From positions 372,139-436,138 of the forward strand of contig VZRR01006730.1 of NCBI GenBank assembly GCA_013398015.1: a stretch of DNA of 64,000 bases. The letters run 5' to 3'. Made by a program: the position numbers and the translations under genes. Source of the DNA: Oreocharis arfaki (Eukaryota; Chordata; Aves; Passeriformes; Paramythiidae). Positions within the stretch are counted from its first letter, which is position 1. Every line of letters begins with the position of its first letter. This document shows, one piece after another, positions 24,701-64,000 of the stretch. Below the pieces are notes generated by a model that made no database searches, was not told the DNA's origin, and was given only the letters and a program-made list of their open reading frames with translations.

Positions 24701-26032
24701 TGAAAGTGGGGACAACAGTGTATCTCTATAGTAAACAGAAGAACAGGGAACACAGAATATTACAAGTATGTTTCTAAGACAGGAAAAACACAGTAGCTCA
24801 AGCTACTGCTGTTGTACAGAGTCAATGCAATTGACACTAACAGCAATTCTGATGAAAAAACAGCAATGAGAGCACAGAGGGTGGACTCAAGAATGTTGTA
24901 AAGAGAGATGCAGAGTTAGAATTTTTACATATATTAAAAACAAAAGTCCAAGAGTTGACAGAAGCAGCGAACAATCTCATGGGTCCCAAAACATTTATGC
25001 CATTTATCCCAAAACTTTAAAGAAACCATGGCCAACGCCAGCCACTCCCCCTACAGTCAAATGTCCATTTTTTTTGCCTGTAGGTTACAGTCCTGATGAC
25101 TCAAAGAGAGGAGATGCCTGCGAAGGCGACAGTGGGGGACCTTTTGTAATGAAGGTATGTTCAACAAGTTCAAGCTTTTAAGACATACAGAGATAGGTTT
25201 GTTCTGTGTTGAACTTCATAGTCTAAAAAACAGTAGCAGAGTTGAGCCACTGCTGAGTGGCTTGAGCACGAGTCTTACATGCCCAAGGTAAGGAATGGAG
25301 ATGAATCCTGCAGTCATCTAGCCCCATTGCTATACTGAGCTCTCAGCATGTTGGGAGATTACCTGCAGGACATATGAGTGATGGCCAATTCTTAATTAGA
25401 GATTTAAGAGTAGAGACAAAATGCCTCCAACAACTCTGTTGGAGATGCCAGTCTGAATCCCAAAGTAGCATCCATCATTAAGCAGGCTGGGCACATCCAA
25501 GCTTTAGATCTGAGAGGGCAACCAAGCTGCTAAACAATCCTGAGCACGAGTCTTATGAGGCATGGCTGAGGGTGCTAGGCTTGTTTAGCCTGGAGAAAAG
25601 GAAGCTCAGGGGAAGACCTACTGAAAGGAGGTTGTGGTTAGGTGGAAGTCAGCCTCTTCTTCCTGTCAAGCAAAGGACAAGAGAAAATGGTCGCAAGCCG
25701 TGCCAAGGGAGGTTCAGGTTGGACATCAGGAAGAATTTCTTCACGGAAAGAGTGCACTCAGTGTTAACATGGTGGTGTTTGGTCAAAGGTCGGACTTGAT
25801 CTTGGAAGTCTTTCCCAAACTTAATGATTCTCTGATTCTATCAAAGTCTCTTGCTCCTTATGCTAATCCCATTTTCCCTTCACTTCAGAACCCAGATGAC
25901 AACCGTTGGTATCAAGTGGGAATAGTTTCATGGGGAGAAGGCTGTGACCGAGATGGCAAATACGGATTTTACACCCATGTATTCCGCCTGAAAAAGTGGA
26001 TGCGAAAAGCCATCGAAAATCATGGGCGATAG
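16381..26032 (+). CDS. F2: Prothrombin (coagulation factor II), complete
   Basis: Fourteen coding exons join to 1830 bases (609 residues plus stop): 16381-16459, 17350-17513, 18502-18526, 18727-18777, 19271-19376, 19458-19588, 21203-21499, 21874-21987, 22265-22391, 22880-23047, 23378-23551, 23670-23848, 25084-25154 and 25889-26032. All introns are GT/AG and the phases agree. The exon pattern, including 25- and 51-base exons after the Gla exon, is that of vertebrate F2. The start ATG has a good Kozak context (CAGCATGG) and opens a signal peptide. Order: signal peptide, propeptide ending RPRR, Gla domain, kringle 1, kringle 2, A-chain, trypsin-like protease. The product is a secreted, vitamin-K-dependent zymogen; prothrombinase converts it to thrombin, which cleaves fibrinogen and activates platelets and other clotting factors. 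The length is close to other vertebrate prothrombins. No break or stop was found. Confidence 0.97.
18466..18481. repeat. (AT)n microsatellite in F2 intron 2
   Basis: A short AT dinucleotide run is followed directly by the T-rich tract of the exon 3 acceptor. Length changes here could affect recognition of the 25-base exon 3. Confidence 0.7.
19271..21499 (+). other. F2: F2 kringle 1 and kringle 2 exons
   Basis: Exons 5-6 encode kringle 1 (NCALGLGQNYRG ... YCRNPDNNSEGPWCY ... CPIPVCG). Exon 7 encodes kringle 2 (CEPEKGMLYTG ... YCRNPDRDEEGVWC ... YCDLHYCG). Each carries the six-cysteine kringle pattern and the NPD/WC core. The linker keeps a thrombin-type cleavage site, TPR before ATPPAP, equivalent to human Arg155, which releases fragment 1. 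Kringle 2 is the part that in other vertebrates contacts factor Va and the protease domain. Confidence 0.92.
21874..26032 (+). other. F2: F2 A-chain and thrombin protease exons
   Basis: Exons 8-14 encode the activation region and serine protease. The zymogen cleavage site reads SYMGGR/IVGGDDAE. The catalytic triad is in LTAAHC (His), DRDIALM (Asp) and GDACEGDSGGPF (Ser). The thrombin-specific 60-loop YPPWDKN is present with an NLT glycosylation sequon, as is the sodium-site segment CDRDGKYGFYTH. The first factor Xa site is LSGR/STIP at 21912-21935 (human IEGR). The autolysis site that trims the human A-chain (Arg284-Thr) reads DDK/TFGSGEAD, so lysine replaces arginine. Confidence 0.93.
25541..25840 (+). 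mobile_element. CR1 LINE 3' fragment in F2 intron 13
   Basis: The sequence resembles the avian CR1 3' region: a gagcacgagtcttatgagg start, ggcttgtttagcctggagaa, gaaaggaggttgtgg, gttggacatcaggaagaatttcttcac, and an end of gattctctgattcta. It is a 5'-truncated copy of about 300 bases with an internal deletion relative to typical CR1. Its tail ends 48 bases before exon 14. Confidence 0.88.
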
Positions 26033-26161
26033 ATGAAGCATTTACTGTGCTTGCTCTCAGTTTTGCTACAATGCTCCACTTTAAAACATTAGCATAGAAG
26101 ATCCTGAGGTTAAACAAGTTATATCCTTTCAACTTGACAAAGGAAAGTGTTATCCCTTGAA

Positions 26162-26167
26162 AATAAA
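26162..26167 (+). terminator. F2 polyadenylation signal AATAAA
   Basis: A canonical AATAAA lies 130 bases after the F2 stop codon, giving a short 3'UTR as expected for prothrombin mRNA. Cleavage is expected at about 26180-26195. Confidence 0.8.
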
Positions 26168-26194
26168 AGCTCTGAAACCCATCTTCTTCCTTTT

Positions 26195-29060
26195 ATTCAT
26201 GCTGAGTTTAGCTGCAGTTAGATCTAAGTCATGACAGTAGCCAGGAGTACCACCGCACTAGCTGTACTGCTCATTACCTGTTGTGCTTCAAACAAATTCC
26301 TCTCCCTTCCATCAGCTATAATCAACAGATTTGGGACCTCACTTAATGGTCTTGCCAGTCACAGCAAGCAAGATAGTGCATGAGGGAACAATCCCTTTCC
26401 TCCCTTCTAGTTTTTGACCCACGTCTGTACCAGAAATAACCACCCTATGGTACCTGTGGCATTACACAAAACACCAATGTCAAAAGTAAAGCAACTAGAA
26501 ACTGTTTTGATCAGACAAACACTGTTCTCAGCTACAGCAGGAGGCAATAAATACCAGCACCACTGTGTGCCATTCATCCTACAAAGGAATAGCAGCTTGA
26601 ATACATTAAGTAGCACTTCCAATAAGTTCCTACACAGCAGGTAGGTGCTGGGTCCTCATTGTGTATTTTCCACCTGAATAGCAAGATTCAGAAGGAAGCA
26701 AATCATGCAGTCATTGTCAAAGCCTCCAATGGAAGCATCCTGAACTGTATCTGTCTGCTTGTGTTACAAAGGCTCTTAAGGGATCTCTCCAAAAACAAGT
26801 TTCAGTTTTTCATCAACTCCTCCTTAGCAGCAATTTTGGACCACTGAGGACCCAGGAGTACAGCAGTAAACACAAATTCTTGACCACCCAATGTGTTCAG
26901 CCAAATCTCCTGCTAAGACAATCATGAGATCTGAAAATTCTCCTTGCTCCCTATGGCATCATATTTCTAAAATCCTCACTCATAGTGCCATAAAGTCACA
27001 GAAGCAGGCAACAGTCAAATTAGTTGTTCTAAAATAAAGTTATTTATCAATTAGTGTTTGGCCACCTCCTTTTAGATGGCTCATCTGGGAACCAACTTGA
27101 AGCAGCCCAATCTGATTGCCCAAATACAGCATAAAAACCAACCTCTCAAAGAAATCTGAAGAACAAAACCTTTAAGAGCTCATGTTTCACGACTATTTAA
27201 AGTCATTGATAACCACAGACATTGAACACTGAAAATGTTTAGCCCTTCTAATGTTTAAGTTTTAAGCCTCACCCCGCTTCACTACTGTCAAATAATCTGT
27301 GACAAAAGAGGGGAACCATGACCATACAGTTTCTGGAGAAAGTCACTGTTCATATTGACTTGTTACAAACAATACAGAAGAATCATTTTTAAAATTCAGT
27401 TTAATGTTATTTAAATATTGTCTGGGCTAAAGATTAGGCTTTATTAATTTATGTGCACAAGTTTTAGTTCAGAACTCCCAGGATATTGAGTCCAACCAAA
27501 CACTACAAAGACACAGGGCAAAAACTCATTCATAAAAACAACTATATCTTCTGCTACTCAATTATTCCTGTATTTCACTTTCGATTCAGCTTCAAATTTT
27601 AAATAGTTTATGCAGGTTCGCAGGCATTGCTGTTTCAACATCCTGAGCTAATTAACAAATAGTTCTTCAGAATGTCTGCTGAATATGGTAAAGGAACATA
27701 TGGATTAATTTAAATGTCACTAAGTTTCAGAGAGCAGCTAGTAATTGAGAGGTAGTGGCAGTAACTCTAGTGTCAGCCAACACAAACTGCCCCAGTTTAA
27801 GTGCACAAAACCATAGCACTTACCAATAAGGGCCAAACCCCCCCTTGTAACAGAACTCTGTTCCACAAGTGCATGCCCATTTCAGGTTATGAGAGGAGAC
27901 TGTGACTACTAAATTGAGGTGGTGGAGCAATGAATGGTGACATATCACCTAACACAGGATAGAGAAGGTTTGTGATCACCTGCTATCACAGTGTGCAAAC
28001 TCACCATAAGCACCAAGCAGCATTATGTCAACTGCAACCCCAGCCTAGGGGCCCTGTGAAAGGAAGATTTCAGACATTTGCAGAAGCTCTGGCATAGATC
28101 TGTTGTACAAGTACTAAGTTAAAGCCACATTTTTACTGTAATCAGGCAAGACAGTTTCAGTAATGGCCCTTACGCAGAGACTGCTGGTCTACATAGCAAA
28201 CAACAAAAGCAGCAGTTACAAGGAACAGATTAAAATCTAGCATATTAGGTGTGTTATTTTAAGTCTGCCTGTCCAACTCTTCAGTAACTCTGTTCTAGCT
28301 ATGGAACAGACGTGCAATTTATGCTTCACAACCAGTTCTCACATGGAAGTGGTAGTAAGGTGAAAATACCTCACCTCCCTAGAAATGAAAGGGCTAGAAA
28401 TGATACACAGTGTGTGTCTTAATCTTCATTATTTGGAGCTTCTGAAAAAGGCTAATCACTCAAAAAAAAAAAGGGGCTACAACTTCTGCAGACTAGCTTT
28501 ACTTAGTTGTCTCAGTTACCTAAGACCTTAGGTACCTTAAAATGGTAGAGATCGCTGACATCTGATGTTTAAGAGCAAAAAGAACGTAGTGAGTGAGGTC
28601 TACCTGCATGAAAAACATTGCTTAACCAGACGAGTTCAGGATAAATGAATCTGCTGACCGTACACCACTGGCTAGTCTATTCCATATCAACAGCAGCAGG
28701 CTCCCTCAAAGAAAGCTTCCTCAGATGGGACCACACAATCTGGGTAAAGGCATCACAAGGACTAGATAATTCAAAATAAGCGTTTCAGCAAACTAAATAT
28801 TCTCAAGTCACAGAAACCTATTCCAAAACAAAAAAAAGCAGCTATATGGAAAATGTACTACTACTCATAGAAGAAAGAGTGCAAAGTCTAAGGACTGCAC
28901 CCACAGACAGTATATTTCCACTCATCTTCCTTAAAGTGTATCCAAATCCCAAGGTTCATGTCAGGAATAGCTTAGTTCAGTTTCTAGATGCCCAGTCACT
29001 AACATTCAGGAAGAATAGAGAGTGACCTCTAACCAGCAGTCGCTGCTGTTCCTATAGAGG
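26195..29060. other. Convergent intergenic space between F2 and CKAP5
   Basis: This AT-rich sequence without recognisable exons separates the 3' ends of two convergent genes. Minus-strand AATAAA hexamers at 27440-27445 and 26192-26197 are possible distal CKAP5 polyadenylation signals, so part of this region could be a long 3'UTR. No CR1 copy was recognised. Confidence 0.5.
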
Positions 29061-29080
29061 CTGGTATAGTTAATGCAAAC

Positions 29081-29086
29081 TTTATT
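29081..29086 (-). terminator. CKAP5 polyadenylation signal (AATAAA on minus strand)
   Basis: TTTATT on the plus strand is the first minus-strand AATAAA that I found downstream of the CKAP5 stop. It implies a 3'UTR of about 480 bases (29065-29543). Confidence 0.6.
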
Positions 29087-29543
29087 TACAAAAGACACTT
29101 AAATTAGTTACTTCATGCCATGTGTCCATACAGAATCAACAGTTCAAGGATTACATGGAGAAGAATTCACAAAATTAAAAGTGAAATCACTAAAGGTCTT
29201 CTAAGAGTTAAGAACTAGGAAAAGATTTTAAAGACAACTTTACAAATAAAAACCCCAAGTCATGAGAAACTAGTCTGAGCAAGAGGATGGTTGTTTACAG
29301 GTCTGTACACTAAAACTAATACACAGACAGCCTTCTATTGTCAAAGAGATGCTCATTGAGAAGCAGATTATGTACAAATACTTGTGCCACAATGACTCAA
29401 CCCCCCAAAATCCACTGTATTATACATAAACCAGTTTGTATACATTAGGCCTAAACGAGGCCATTTAACTATGAAGACTTCTAGTTTAGTAAACTAAAGC
29501 TGAAGACAGCCCCAAGCAACAGCGATACCGTCTCTTTGCATCT

Positions 29544-63969
<34,426 letters not shown>

Positions 63970-64000
63970 CTGAAGAGAAAATCCAAGTTTCAGAGACATA

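Overview
The window is nuclear DNA from a bird. Several truncated CR1 (chicken repeat 1) LINEs ending in ATTCTA-type tails, long introns with GT/AG borders and bird-like prothrombin and CKAP5 proteins all point that way; I cannot fix the species. Gene order ARHGAP1(-) / ZNF408(+) / F2(+) / CKAP5(-) matches the block known from human 11p11.2. I found no new multi-gene system. The unusual content is a decayed zinc-finger gene, altered prothrombin processing sites, a CKAP5 cassette exon, an intronic snoRNA and two assembly errors.

Layout. 1-2742: 5' end of ARHGAP1 on the minus strand (coding exons at 2571-2709 and 1691-1783; the rest lies left of the window). 2743-7438: its first intron, ending in a 670-base N gap. 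7439-7760: a CpG-rich, probably bidirectional promoter. 8174-9804: a C2H2 zinc-finger sequence on the plus strand, in the ZNF408 position, broken by stops and frameshifts. 9805-16300: no gene seen, but it contains a misplaced 1.48-kb patch (12230-13710) that duplicates both flanks of the N gap and so carries the missing sequence. 16381-26032: complete prothrombin gene F2, 14 coding exons, 609 residues. 26190-29060: convergent intergenic space. 29544-63969: 37 consecutive coding exons of CKAP5 (XMAP215/ch-TOG microtubule polymerase) on the minus strand, 1745 residues plus stop, lacking only the first exons beyond the right edge. All 37 splice phases join without a break.

Within CKAP5 introns there are a C/D-box snoRNA (SNORD67, 36700-36808) whose guide sits opposite U6 C60, three CR1 copies, and a 747-bp false tandem duplication at a contig join (N at 53656).

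The genes are functionally unrelated neighbours: a Rho GTPase-activating protein, a dead transcription-factor gene, a liver clotting zymogen and a microtubule polymerase. Their arrangement is conserved synteny, not a pathway.
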